Positions 47,691-59,880 of a DNA stretch of 64,000 bases are shown here, piece after piece. How positions within the stretch are numbered: the first letter of the stretch is position 1; every line of letters starts with the position of its first letter. A program made the position numbers and the translations under genes. The DNA comes from Atherix ibis (Eukaryota > Arthropoda > Insecta > Diptera > Athericidae), in assembly GCA_958298945.1 (NCBI GenBank), contig OY282606.1:52341920-52405919 (forward strand), read 5' to 3'. The notes beneath the pieces were generated by a model. It did no database searches and was not told where the DNA came from. It saw only the letters and a list, made by a program, of their open reading frames with translations.

Positions 47691-47879
47691 CAATGTACAA
47701 TCTGATATGATTTCTGGATAATTTCAAAAAGTTTTGATTATTTAAAATTTTACAATAATTTTTCTTTTTAAATTTAATAAAAGTTCATTTTTTGCAGGTA
47801 AGCTTCTTATTGGATAGGATTGCAAGAAAAACATTGAACAACTACAGCAGAAGAAAAAGAAGGTGTACGAAAATATTGT

Positions 47880-48430
47880 ACAAATGTAATGAAGGTAAAA
47901 CGAGCACAATCAAAGTATTGAAACTGTAGTAAACATATTGAAAAATCACAAAAAGGGTAGAAAAAGGATAGTGACTATAGAAAAACTGCAATAAAAATAC
48001 TAAATAATTGCATGGAAGGACAGAAAAACTGTTACGAAGGCAGACTAACTACAAGAATAATATTAAATAATAATGTGAAATAAATAGAAAATAAATGCAA
48101 TAAATATAAAGTGCAATAAATCCAAAATAAATGCAAGAAACATTAAGGACGGCAGAAACAATGCAAAAAAATTATTAACTAATAGCAAAAAAAGACTAAA
48201 AATATTGAAAAACTGCAATAATAGTGTATGGAAAAAATAAAGTTGACTGCAAGAAATGTAGAATTACTGCCAAAAGAGTGGAAAACTGCAATAAAATATG
48301 GAGGAACAACCATACAAAAAGCTGTATTTTCCGGTGCAAAAAAAATATTTATTAGCTCCCATAATTGATTGCTGAAATAAACTACAATAAAAATAGAAGA
48401 CAAACTACCCCCACCAAAAATATTATGCAA
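47880..48430 (+). repeat. Degenerate AAAACTGCAATAAAA repeat block, copy 1
   Basis: Many loosely spaced variants of AAAAACTGCAATAAAA and CTGCAAGAAATGTAG occur. The block ends with GACAAACTACCCCCACCAAA. The same words and a matching end (ATCACCCCTACCAAAG) occur at 50540-51210 in the same orientation. It looks like a diverged short-period repeat or a pair of old duplicates. Confidence 0.65.
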
Positions 48431-50539
48431 TTCATAAAATTATGATACTGAAAATAATAGCCTGTCAACGAGGTATAGGGGATGTTTGAGCACATGTGCT
48501 TGTCCAATCAAAATTGAAATAACATCGCAATCTTGTCTCAAGAAATAATTTTATTCGATGTTGTGATAATTTGTTCATCTTTTCTGATAGGAAAACTTTT
48601 CCGAAACTTATACAATTTCGTATGGAGTATTTTCTTTTTTTGTGAACTTTTCTATAAATAATTTTCTTACATTCTTTTGTACATCCAATTTTATTGTATT
48701 GTTTTTTTTTATTTCTATTTTTATTACTATTATTATGACCTATATTTTCTTCGAGTTTTCTCTAAGACTTTTTTGAAATATTGATGTTTTTTTTTTTGAG
48801 GGAGATGACTGCCATTTTATTTGTATAATTTATGATCATGTTAAGATATCTGACAGTTTTGTATCCATTAATTATGAAAAGGTTATTGTTAACGTTAGTG
48901 CAAAATGACAAGAGTTCTGTTTTAATTTTCTTTTCTCTTTTGTGATGGATTTTTGTCTCTAATAATTTGTTGTACGTATTTTTGGCATTATTTTATTGGA
49001 GGAGTCAAAGAAGACGCTTTTCTTGTTAAACATTTTTCTTCTTTACTATTTCATATTTTATTTCAATTTTTTTACGAGATAACTTTCGGTTATATTTAAT
49101 AAAAATAAATTCAAGAAAAAGATAACAATGAATACAGAGAAAAACAATTCGAGAATAAGAACAAGTATCAGTTGTAATAGAAAGAATTATCCGTCTTTGT
49201 AGCTGCTATAACAACAAAATGGGCAGATGCTAAAATTGTATGAAAAATGAAAGCAAAAAAAAAAAAAAAATTGTCATAACAGATGGAATAATGGTAATTG
49301 TAGAAAAAGTTCTTATATCAGAAAGTTTTTGTTAATAAGAAAAATGCCAGCTATCGAAGGAATCCAAAAGCTTTGCTGCTCTACTATTGCCAAAACCTTA
49401 CTGATAAACGTGAAAATCCATTTATGCACAGCAATCTCATTTTCGCACAACGAATAAACTCAGCTATAAGAAGATTCATAAAAACTATTCCATCACAAGA
49501 AGAACTTGCATGTAAACGCGAAAATGTCGGCAAATAAATAAAAGTAAAAGGAAAATTGTTGCTGGAGTAATAGAATCAGTTTTCCGCGAAATATTTCCTT
49601 TCTCATCCCCTATGACATTCTGTTCCCGTTCCATCTCTATGATACCGTATGTTCTTATAAGATTCACCTATTTTATTTACCATCTAACTAACACCCTAAC
49701 CGGCAAACTTCACACCATCAATATAAGTTAAAAGAAAAAAAAATTAACAAAATAAGATACCTTCAACCTGAAACACTGTTGATTAGATAAAACGAAATAG
49801 AATCCTTCCTCCACATCACTCTCCCCTCTTTATTCATTGTACATTTTTAGTATAGAGCATTTCATGTTCGTCTCATTCAAGGGTCGTATTTTATCATCAA
49901 ATTCATAAATCTAGAATACGAAACGCCACAAAAACAATGTTGCTCATCTGTGCGCATAATATAGCATATAACACAATCCACTGCTGACGATACAATCAAA
50001 ACAATTTTATTACAATATAAAATGGCGCAAATCTACAACAATATTTGGCCTAATATTAATCCCAAATAAAAACACATAATTTCATTTTCATCTTTTCAGA
50101 ATGAGAATAAAAATGAGCAACAACCAAAAACTGTAACAACGACAAAAATAAATAAACAAACAAACAAAAAAGTATGGTAAAAATTATAACGAGAAACCAA
50201 AATTGCCGATTCCGGATTTTAAGGATATCGCGGATCAATTCTATCCAGAGTGTGCACATCACAGACCATATCCTTCTATATAGAGGCATATCATATCGAC
50301 AGGATGGTGCCGAATGAGAATGAGGATTGTCTTATGCCAAAGGCATAGGTTAAGCTTTATTAGTGCTAGAAAAATTTCAATGCATTATAAATTATGCATT
50401 ATATTTGATTGGGAAAAATTAAATATTCTACATTTACCTTTGTAGAAAAAAACAGTACAAAATAAAGATTATCAAGTAAAATATAAATTAACTATTATAT
50501 TTATAAGAAAATCGTAGTTAAATGGTGACTTTTTTCTAG
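48431..50539. other. AT-rich spacer
   Basis: No gene recognised. It contains AAAC repeats near 50150-50170. Confidence 0.5.
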
Positions 50540-51210
50540 AGCTGTAAACAAAAAGTGCTGTAACGTGAAAAGTCTACGAATATAAAAACTGCAGTAAATG
50601 CGAAAAATGACTGCCAGAAAAGAATGGATATACTGTTAAAAGTTCAAAACAGTATGAATGGTGTTAAAAACAAAAAGTGCAATAAAATTCATAAAATTGC
50701 AAGAAAATAATTAATACAACAACTTCAAGAAAAGAACCGATTTCTATCGTAAAAGTTGGAAAACTGTATGAAAAATATAGAAAACTTTTAGAAACTGCAA
50801 GAATCAATAAAAAAATGTAAAAAACTGCAATAACCGATAAAAAAAACCTGCAAGAAATGTAGGAAAAGTCCAATTAAACTGCGAAAAATAGAGCTAGAAT
50901 AGAAACTGCTAGAAAAATATAATATATGATAACTGCAATAAAACTGAATTGAAACTGCTAGAAAAATAGAAAACGTTCAACTAAGGTAATCAAACTGATG
51001 GGGAATAACAGCCACAACGTTGCAGAGCTTGAAAAAATACTTAAACTTTCCATGTAGCCTAAATTTTTACTATAGATGCAATAACAAAAAAGTAAATTAA
51101 TAAAATCGAAATTCAGACTGAAATTCTAAAGTTTCGATCATCATATTACCGAAATAGACTACAATAAAAATGAACAAAAAATCACCCCTACCAAAGTTGT
51201 TTGTTATATA
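50540..51210 (+). repeat. Degenerate AAAACTGCAATAAAA repeat block, copy 2
   Basis: This is the partner of 47880-48430, with the same recurring words (AAACTGCAATAAAACTGAAT, CCTGCAAGAAATGTAGGAAA) and a similar closing segment near 51150-51200. Confidence 0.65.
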
Positions 51211-51737
51211 AATTTTAAGTTTCAAATTATATAAGATGCTCGAAATTATAAATATTCAGAGCCGAATACGCATCGTAAATACGCGAAAGGTACTATAAAA
51301 AATCAAAGCACGTTTTTCAGTAGAAAGAAAATAAAAGTTTTGTTCGCAAAGAAGTTTTCAGTATAGAATTAATATTTTAACCTACAAGTTTTGATCTTTA
51401 TTTTATTTTAGTTCAGATTTTGTTGTTTATATTTTTTTCCTCATGTTAATAAAATTCCTCCATAGAAGTAGAAATTATAATAAGTGTCGAATACCAAAGT
51501 TATTCAAACAAATTCTTCTCTTAAGCTCAGAATTAATTCTGTTTTGAACAGGTAACATATTTTTTTTTTCAAGGTTAATTTATTTATGGTATTACTGTGT
51601 TAAAATTGTACTAGCATTTTAGGCCATGGATACCAAAATTATATAAGCTAACACTGGATTATTTCCAATGTTCCAATAATTAAAAGGAAAATTTTATAAA
51701 AATAAATTTAAAAATTCTCTAAAAATGTAGCGATATA

Positions 51738-52020
51738 CGTCAAATTAAAATAAACTTAACCCCTCAAAAAACCCCAAAAAAAATTAGTAAAAAAAAAAAT
51801 ATCTCAGAGAGAGACTTTCAAAATCCATCAAACAATGTCTTTGAAACCTAAAAAACTCTTAAAAAAATTATAGAGAAAGCAGGATACTGAAATTTTACCA
51901 TTTTTATTTTAATTAAGGAAAAACTACTCAACTTTAAAAAGCACAAAGTCAGAAAATTCTTCAAATTAAAATAAACTTAAGCCCTCAAATAACCCCCAAA
52001 AAAATCAGTAAAAAAAAAAT
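51738..52020 (+). repeat. 163-bp repeat flanked by about 60-bp direct repeats
   Basis: The core at 51802-51964 begins TCTCAGAGAGAGACTTTCAA and ends near AAAGTCAGAAAATTCT. It recurs at 54798-54962. Here it is flanked on both sides by the same about 60 bases, starting CAAATTAAAATAAACTTAA, at about 51738-51800 and 51963-52019. Confidence 0.85.
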
Positions 52021-52640
52021 CATAAAACAGCTTTCGAAAAATTACGAACCTTCCCCATTTAAAAATTATGCTAATTAATAACAAATTTTCCCTTTTCATA
52101 TTTCTCCAAAAAAAAAAAAAAAAAAAAACGAAAATATAAATAAAAAAACTTTCCCAAAAAAAGAGATCAAAAATTCTTTTAAAAAGAAACCTTTTCACCA
52201 AAATTCTCTAAAGAAAAAAATACCATAAAAAACACAAAATAACTTTAAAAAAAAAAACTAAAAAACATTTCACAAAAATAATATTTTTAAAAATTCTTTA
52301 AGTAAAAACCCTTGAAAAAATATTCTTTAAATAATTAACTAAAAAATGAATATTTTTTTGAAATTTTCCAGAGAAATTCAAAAATTGTTAAAAATTTTAT
52401 TGAAACTAAAAATCTTAAAAAGAAATTCTTTTGAAAATTAATAAAAATATGTTGTTTTTTTTTAAATATCTACAAAGCTTTCCATGAAAAAAAATATTTA
52501 AAAAGTTTTTCCAACTAAATTAATAAAAAATTATCAAAAAAAAAATATTTGAAAAAAATCAAAAATTAAAAAAAAATTATTTCTAAGTGAAAAAGTGCTG
52601 AGAATTAATCGAAATCAACCTGAAATTGTGTAGAATACAA
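52021..52640. other. Extremely A-rich spacer
   Basis: Almost pure A/T with long A runs (for example about 52.1 kb). No gene. Confidence 0.6.
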
Positions 52641-54070
52641 AAATCCAGAGCAAAGCGACGACAGCGTTTTTGAGTGCGAACATGGCTCGTCCTCTACTCG
52701 GTGAACTCCGTTGGCAATCGGCATTTCATCTCCGCATGGCCGCTACCAAATTCGATTGCTTCTCACTCTACTCCTCAGTCCCTTTGAAAAATTGTACAAG
52801 ATTTTTCGGCTTGATATGGTGTTTTGCCGCTACTCTACACACGCGCTCATCTTATACTCATCGGTACGTAACGCATCCGAACGCTTTTACACACACGCAC
52901 TCTCGACATGGTCGTCCTTCTCGTTCCACATCACACATACTGCCTGTCAGATATCTCGTTCACACTTGCGGCCATCGCTTGTCGGTTAAACGAGTTGTAT
53001 TCGGTCTATTCTCGATGTACGCGCCTCGTTCGTTTGTTGTACACGCATTCTCCGTTCGAGTCCCGTACTCAGATAACCGGAATCCCAGAAAATGTTAACA
53101 TTCTTAGTGCGTCGACCATCTAGCAACTGGGCGTGGCAGCGCGAATATACTCTGACTGAAGTGTGTCGCCCAGGAGCCGCCACTTGAATTTATCATTGCC
53201 ACGATGGATGAAAAGATGGACAAGAACCAAAAGCGACCCAAGCGAGCTAAAGATGGGAAAAAGTTTTTGGAGCGCCTCTGTATGTACGCATTTGAACTAT
53301 TATTGCTCGCATCATTTCTCGTCCCACCTCTCTCTCCTAATGCTATCAACTATTGTAGCTGTGCACTGACAATTCAATAGTTTCGAAAAGATCTCCTAGC
53401 CGAGCAAGTTAATTTGAGCCGCTTTGCTTCTGCTGGTTGTGTAATCCGAGCTGAGCCGATTCAAGTGACAACGTAATCCACTGCCAGCTTATGGAATTGA
53501 GACTCGTTCGCTTCCGTTGCCCCCGCTTCCAAAAATACTGTTATTAGTTTTGTTATTGTCGCTCTGACCAGCATAACGACTTCATATACGCTTCGGTACA
53601 ACACCGAACATTTATGCGAGAGCTGTAATGGCGCTAACGAACAACTTTCTCACACACCCAGCCACGAGAAACGAAACCATGCACACACACGCATATTACC
53701 AGTCAACTGTGTTCACTTCAGCTACTGTGAATCCACTGCGATGGGTGCTCACCAAAGAGAGTGACAGAGAAACTGCACAAATTCTTGTACAGAACTGCTT
53801 TGTCAGAGCGAAATAAGAATATTCCAAGAGTTCAGATAACACCGTCCACTCGCTAAGGCAGCGGCAGACATTTTGCTTGCGAACAGTCTGGGGCGTCATC
53901 GAGTTTCACACTCAATTCGGATTCGTTGCTTATTGTTGTTGTTGCTGCTGATGTTGCCGTTGTGCTGTGGCTGTCGTTCAGTCGTCTGCATTTTTGGTTC
54001 CGTTCCACGTTCAATGTTGGGATTTCGTGATGAAATTTTCTTTGATAAGCCCGGCAACTAATTTACATTC
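52641..54070 (+). promoter_or_regulatory. GC-balanced island, likely 5' region of a host gene
   Basis: Composition changes sharply from A-rich to about even GC at 52.64 kb and back at 54.07 kb. The island is rich in CG dinucleotides and CACACGC-type repeats. It carries a short ATG-initiated open frame with a strong splice donor (53204-53279). No transposon signature is seen. In AT-rich insect genomes such islands commonly mark promoters and first exons. The long open frame at 52682-53098 has no recognisable domains and I do not call it coding. The transcription start was not identified. Confidence 0.45.
53204..53279 (+). CDS. Candidate first coding exon of an unknown host protein
   Basis: ATG at 53204 sits in a good context (GCCACGATGG). 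An in-frame stop lies upstream at 53153-53155, so this is the first Met of its frame. The peptide starts MDEKMDKNQK and continues with a lysine/arginine-rich stretch to FLERL, 25 codons in all. It is followed at 53280 by GTATGT, a strong insect 5' splice site, giving a phase 1 intron. Read through without splicing, the frame ends at 53380 (58 codons) and becomes hydrophobic and unconvincing after the donor. The basic, strongly charged start suggests a nuclear or nucleic-acid-binding protein, but no family is recognised. No following exon was found in the window. Confidence 0.35.
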
Positions 54071-54797
54071 GGCGTCATTTAATAATGCCATCGACCGATA
54101 ACATAAAAACTTATATAATGTCGACTTTGTAACATGAGACGTAAGAGTAGTTTCTTATTAATGAAGAATACGAATTGGAAAATTTGAAAAAGAAAATTAT
54201 AACAGTTCTTGTTAATGAAAAAATAATTACTAAAAATAAGAAGAAAAATGACCAAAAAAAATAGTTTTTGTATGAAAATTTTCATGGAATATATTATTTT
54301 TATCCAATCGCACGTGTTAATAATTTTTTTCCTCCAATACTTAAGAGGAAATTGAAATAGTTTTTTAAAAAAATATAAGAAAAAATTATAAAATTTACGC
54401 ATTTTAGGGATTTTTTGTTAATTTTAAAATTAATTTTAGCGCCCGTACTTGTTTAGTTTGAAAAATTCAGGATAATTTGCAAAATATTTCATGATTTAAT
54501 AAAAAAAAATTAGAAAAGAAATTTTTGGAAGAAATAGAAACAAAAAGTTTACATTGGAAAGTTTTTTTTTTAGAAAAAAAACTTTTTTAGGAAAAATTCA
54601 CAACAACAACAATATTCAAAAATAGAAAATATATTTAATCTTTTTAATAGTAAACTTATTTTTTAAAAATCTCCCATAAATAAGATCTATTATTTTTTTT
54701 ATCTTATCGGATATATTTTTATAAAAATAACATGTAAAATTTTGATAAATTATTTTCCAACTTAGAATAAATCCTTCATAATTTTAGGGGCAAATAC
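54071..54797. other. A-rich spacer after the island
   Basis: No gene recognised. Confidence 0.5.
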
Positions 54798-54962
54798 CCT
54801 CAGAGAGAGACTTTCAAAATCCATCAAACAATTTCTTTGAAACCTGAAAAAACTTTTAAAAAAATTATGGAGAAAGCAGGATACTGAAATTTTACCATTT
54901 TCATTTTAATTAAGGAAAAACTACTCAACTTTAAAAAGCACAAAGTCAGAAAATTCTCAAAA
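54798..54962 (+). repeat. 163-bp repeat, second copy
   Basis: A near-identical copy of 51802-51964 in the same orientation, but without the about 60-bp flanking repeats. The two copies bracket the GC-balanced island. Confidence 0.9.
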
Positions 54963-57900
54963 AGAATGGAAAAACTTTTTAAATCTTTTGGAAATTTTCC
55001 TGTATTCTTTTTTAAGGAGCTTAAATTTTGGTAAGTTTTTGAAATTTTTAAGAAAAAACTCCCCGAAAAGCCTTACGAATCAACGAAGAAACCCCTTGAA
55101 AAAAAAACTACGACTAACAAAAACAAATTCAATTTTCTCATTAAAAATAGAGTGAACATAAACCAAAGTCGTCTAGAAAATTTAATGAACATTTCGTAGA
55201 CACCTCCCCGAGACCGTACAGACAAGAACGCATACGATTCCCATCGCTTAATTTCTGTTAATAATTTTCAACTTTCCAAATGAATCTGACGCTCTTAAAT
55301 CTTCTTCTTGTGGCATTTTGTCTTTAGAATTAAATAATTTCTTGCTTGACTTGCTTTTACAATCCTTCGGTAAATGGTGCGCAAATATTTCCAATCGACC
55401 GATATTCATTACAAACGAAAGGAGCACTCCGCACGGGTCGTATCTAAGGACTATTGAATTGTCGACAACGGGTAGAAGCGGGAGACAATGTAAACTGTTC
55501 AATCTACGCTTATATGTTCGGTTATAAAACTACTCACCGTCAAAGTCTACAGAACCATTCGTTCTATAGTCTCTTAGATGTATTCCTTGCATCCTCCCTT
55601 TCTAACCCCAGACATCAAATATGAAATTTAAGTTTTTTTTTCCTGGTCTTATAGTCATTCAACGTTTGATATTCTGACACGAAAACGTTTAATCAAATTT
55701 TCTTGTATCCTTTCTCAAGAAGCTTAAGTCGAGAATACCGTGAAATATTGTTTTGGGGATGAAAAAATTTCACGAATCTTCCCTTGCAATCCGATCTTCG
55801 AAGAACTTTCAGCTGTTCCTAATGAATAAATAAAATCCTATCCGAGAGTATCTCCTCTACATTCTCACAAAAATAGTCTTCCGATGGAAAAGGATTACAT
55901 CGACACACCCACACATTCAGATGCTTGCTGTCTTGAGTTGAGGTTAAACTAAAACTGAGAATTTCCGTACTTAGAGCAGCTACAAAATCTCTAATCGCCT
56001 GTCGTTTGGTAGGTCACGTACTAAGACTACACCACCACCGACCCCTGTCGTATAGAGCAGAAATGTTCAATCATTTTCAGACTTAATGCCTTCATATGAG
56101 CTTCTGCATTTGTCTAATAATAATCAATCGGATTGAAAGTGTGCGTGTGTACACACAAAAACAGGAGCATTAGAGATGTGTATGCGTAGAAAGTGTGCAT
56201 GGAGGTGTTTTTGGTAAAACACCTCCACACATTTTCTCCCCAGACACCCCAAAACCAATCTTTTTATGTGGCAATGAGTTTTTTGTAAAAAGCTATTCTA
56301 CACATTTTATGAACGTAATAGATTCGAGTTAAAATTCCATATTTGCAGATATTAGGATTTCTATTGTCTCCCGTGGGTGAGGTTTACCAATAAAAACTAG
56401 CACAACAACAACAACAGCTCCCTTTCTCGCCAACCAGCAGCAGTGCCTAAAAGAATTTCACATTTTCCAAGTCACAGAACTGAACGTTTTCTTCTTCATT
56501 TATCACAAAAACTATCATCCTTTTTTAAAAGATTGTTCTTGGTTGTTGGGAAGGGGGGAGGGGGGTTCAGAAAGAGCAAGACAAAAAGTTTCCAAATTTA
56601 TTGTCAGTTATAAGAAAAGTTTTTCTTCTCGTTTGTTTCTTAAAATTTTCCAACTAAAACCAAATATTCAGTAGGAATTTTCTTAGGCAAAGGATGTAAA
56701 TAGTGACAGTTTGCCCCCCCTCCCCCTCCTTTAACCGAAGGTCCTTTTATTATAGTTTCAAGAAATTTCGCATTTTGTAGCCCAAATCTTATAGGCTCAT
56801 CTTAGTTCATCTTACATAATACTATTCACTTTGGAGTTAAAAAGTTTTCTCCTAATTTTCAAAGCTTGGATAGTAAATCTCATAGTTTCCAGTACGCACT
56901 ATCAGCACAGATTCCAGTTATTCCAGGCGGGCATATTATAAGGACCAGTTCTACTTTGTTACTGTTGCTGTTGTTGCTGTTCGCTTGTTATTGTTGTTGG
57001 ATCAATGATAGAAATTCTCAAAACTATTAAATCATATGCAACCCAAAATATTTTACATTTAACATCTTCTCTTCCAAACTCCTAGCCGCTCTTATGTGTA
57101 ATTCTGACCCTTATAAATTTTTCAATTAAGACCAAAAGCCTAGATGATGATCCCAGTCTCTTAGTTTCTTCCAACTTATTCTCCACCACCACCCCACCCA
57201 GCGCTTAGGATAACTTAATTAAACTAAATAAGTTTTAGACAAAATTAAATTTGTTACTTTAGAGACTATGAAACTGTTTTTGGTGATAAAAATCATTTAG
57301 TACAGCATTCATAGAAATTTTCAAAGGTTTTTGTTATTGACACCACAGATCCAAAAATAACAACAAAAAAAACCCCGAACCTTAATCATATTTTATGGGC
57401 CTACACGTACAGTAGGGAGGAGGGGGACCAAAATGTGTACAAGAGAATATGAGACCAAGTTTAGTTGTAAAGTTAGTAGGAAAAGTTTATTAAATAATAA
57501 TCCACCCTGTATGATGTCGGAATTATTATCTCATCACACCTGGGATATTACGATTATTATCGACCGTTTACCTTATGTGGGGCTTGGCTGGGGCCGGGCT
57601 ATTATGTGTGCCTGATATTAAAATGTGTGAGCTTTTATATAGCTTTTTAAATATCATAAACGGAATTTTAATAAAGTTAAAGAGATTTTTCTCTCTCCAG
57701 ATACTCTTTTGTCATTTTTAGGATTTTTTCTAGTATGGTTGGGACCTTATTTAAGTTTTTGGATTTTTATTCTATTTGTTTTTGGATTTTTTATTTATGG
57801 AACCCTATTGAAATTTGCAGATGCTTTTTTTTCACTTGTCTATTTCAGGAAGCCTATTTGAGTTGCTAAGTCTTTTTTGATTCTTTTGGATTTTCTTCAG

Positions 57901-59479
57901 TTTTTTTGAGATTTTTGCTGCAATTTCCAATTTTTTTTTTTGCTAATTTTAGATTTTTTAAAATTGTTTTTAATTTTATTTTGTTTTTTTTTGTATTATT
58001 TTTCATCGTAGTTTTTTTAGGGCCCTATTTGAATATTTATATAATAGTATATGAGTTAAGGAATATATTTTTTTATTATTATTATAGCAAATAAAATATA
58101 GCATTAAAACATACCATTCCTCAGATACGTAACTTCCGTAAATATCTCAGTTAAAGTAGAGAAATCTGAAAAAAAAATAAAATTTTATTAAATAAACTGC
58201 AAAGAAAAATTCAGTATTTCAAAAGTCTTTCAAAAATATTTTCTTTTAAATCTTTTTTTAACAATTTAGCTGTTTTTAAGTGCTTTTTTTTTTACAGTGT
58301 AAGTTGTTTTTTTAACAAATTCTTTTAGTCAAAAGTAGATTTAAATAAAATTTTTTTTGTTAAGACATAAAAGAACTTAAATTGTTTTTAAATCAAAATC
58401 TAAAAATGAAATTATAAGTTTGAAAAATTAGAAAATTATGTTTTTTATAAAATAATAAAACCGAAAATGCATTTTTCTTTATTAGAAAAAAATTGCCTAT
58501 TAATAAAAATGAGTAAATTTGACAAAAAAATGCAAAAAACAAATAATTTTCTATTTCGAATAAGGGAAAAAATATAAACTTTAATCTTAAAATTGACGAA
58601 AGAAAACTTTCTTTTCAGAAATTGTAAATATTTTTAAAATATGGGAATTTTTTTTTTTTTAAAAAGAGATCATATTAATTTTTACTAAGAAAAACTAACT
58701 TTTAAAATTTATTTTTTCATATATAAAATCCTAATTATTTTTGTTCAAGAATTTTTTTTCTTTACATTTTGTATTTCAACTTAAAAGAAAATATTTTCAA
58801 AAAAAAGGGATGATTTTCTTTTGAATTACGAAAAAATTGTTTTAAAAGTATTTTTCAGTATTAAAACAGAAAATAATTTTTATTATAATATAAAAAGCAA
58901 TCTATGCTCTGCCATTAAATTTTCTTTACATTAAAATCTTACTTAAAAAATAAATGCTATTTATTTCGATTAGTTTCGATTAAACTCAAATGTGCACTCG
59001 TATTTCAGTTGATCAGATAATAAAATAAAAAAAAAAATCATATTTAAACTACGCTTTTTAAATGGAGATGAAAATAACAACAACAAAAATAAAAAATCTA
59101 GAAAAATTTCTTATTAACTCTTCTCTCAACTAAAGGCATTTTTTTCTGCTATTGAATAATTTACATTTTAATTAATATAATTTAAAGTAATTTAATCTTA
59201 TTCCAAATTGCAGGAATAAACCCTTAAAACAGTAGTCATTTTAATGATAATAAATGCAGAAAAATCTAGTCAGTCAAGTACGTACCTTTATGTAAATGGA
59301 GTACGTAAACAAGCGCATTTATATTATTAACAAAAAAAATGATAAAAATCTCTATTAAAACATATTTAAAAGTAAAATGCAAATAAATGGACGCATCTTA
59401 AAATGCATTTCATAAAATTTCATGATTAAAATAATAAAAAAGAAGAAAAACGAACAGGAAATAAACGCAACGGAATTGA
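54963..59479. other. AT-rich spacer with GC-moderate patches
   Basis: About 4.5 kb without a recognised gene. Patches at 55.2-56.1 and 56.9-57.6 kb are less AT-rich and could hold regulatory or untranslated sequence, but their open stretches match nothing known to me. CAG/CAA-type runs lie near 56405 and 56960. A G-rich tract lies at 56548-56566 and a hairpin at 56188-56232. Confidence 0.4.
56188..56232. repeat. Hairpin around GGAGGTGTTTT
   Basis: GGAGGTGTTTT (56201-56211) and AAAACACCTCC (56216-56226) pair perfectly over 11 bases around a four-base loop. Weaker pairing of GTGTG with CACAC continues outside across a small bulge. A perfect 12-base palindrome, GTGTGTACACAC, lies about 55 bases upstream. 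Confidence 0.8.
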
Positions 59480-59880
59480 TAAGGGCACCGCGCTAAGTGC
59501 TTAAACGGTGTTGGCCTTGCTTTGTTTAGAATTGCCTTTAGCCCATTTAGCTAAATTCAAGCCGTCGTGCGTTGCTGTACTCTTCGTTCTCATTCCGTCT
59601 AATTGATTCTTCAACGCACCGAAACTAATGCGTTTCACTCTTGGAAATTGAAGGCAAACAGAAAAAACGGTGCAGTACTAGAGCGATCGGCCGTCATCGG
59701 TCGGTTTAACCGAACGGAACGGACCGATTATAGCCGCCACCAATGCGAATGCACGCCCAAAGGCCGATTATTCCTCCGGACATGCTGCTATGTGCAAATG
59801 GGCTTTACTTCAGTTTAGGCAGATTTACTTTTGCTCGTATGTCGCACGTACTCCTTAACTAATCGCATTACCTGCCATCG
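59480..59880. promoter_or_regulatory. Second GC-balanced island with a dyad
   Basis: A sharp rise in GC in the midst of A/T DNA, with many CG dinucleotides. The segment 59696-59728 holds a nested dyad: ATCGGTC and GACCGAT on the outside and the palindrome CGGTTTAACCG (59702-59712) within. No transposon or coding match. It may be a promoter or enhancer, or an untranslated exon. Confidence 0.35.

Noticed and set aside
53040..53080. tRNA-like T-arm (GTTCGAGTC)
   Set aside because: The flanking bases do not form the T stem, and no acceptor, D or anticodon arms can be folded.
52682..53098. 139-codon ATG-initiated open frame in the GC-balanced island
   Set aside because: No recognisable domain, and unusual His/Arg/Ser-rich composition from CACACG repeats; more likely untranslated or regulatory sequence.
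55248..55527. Open stretches on both strands in a less AT-rich patch
   Set aside because: No recognisable domain and equal openness on both strands.
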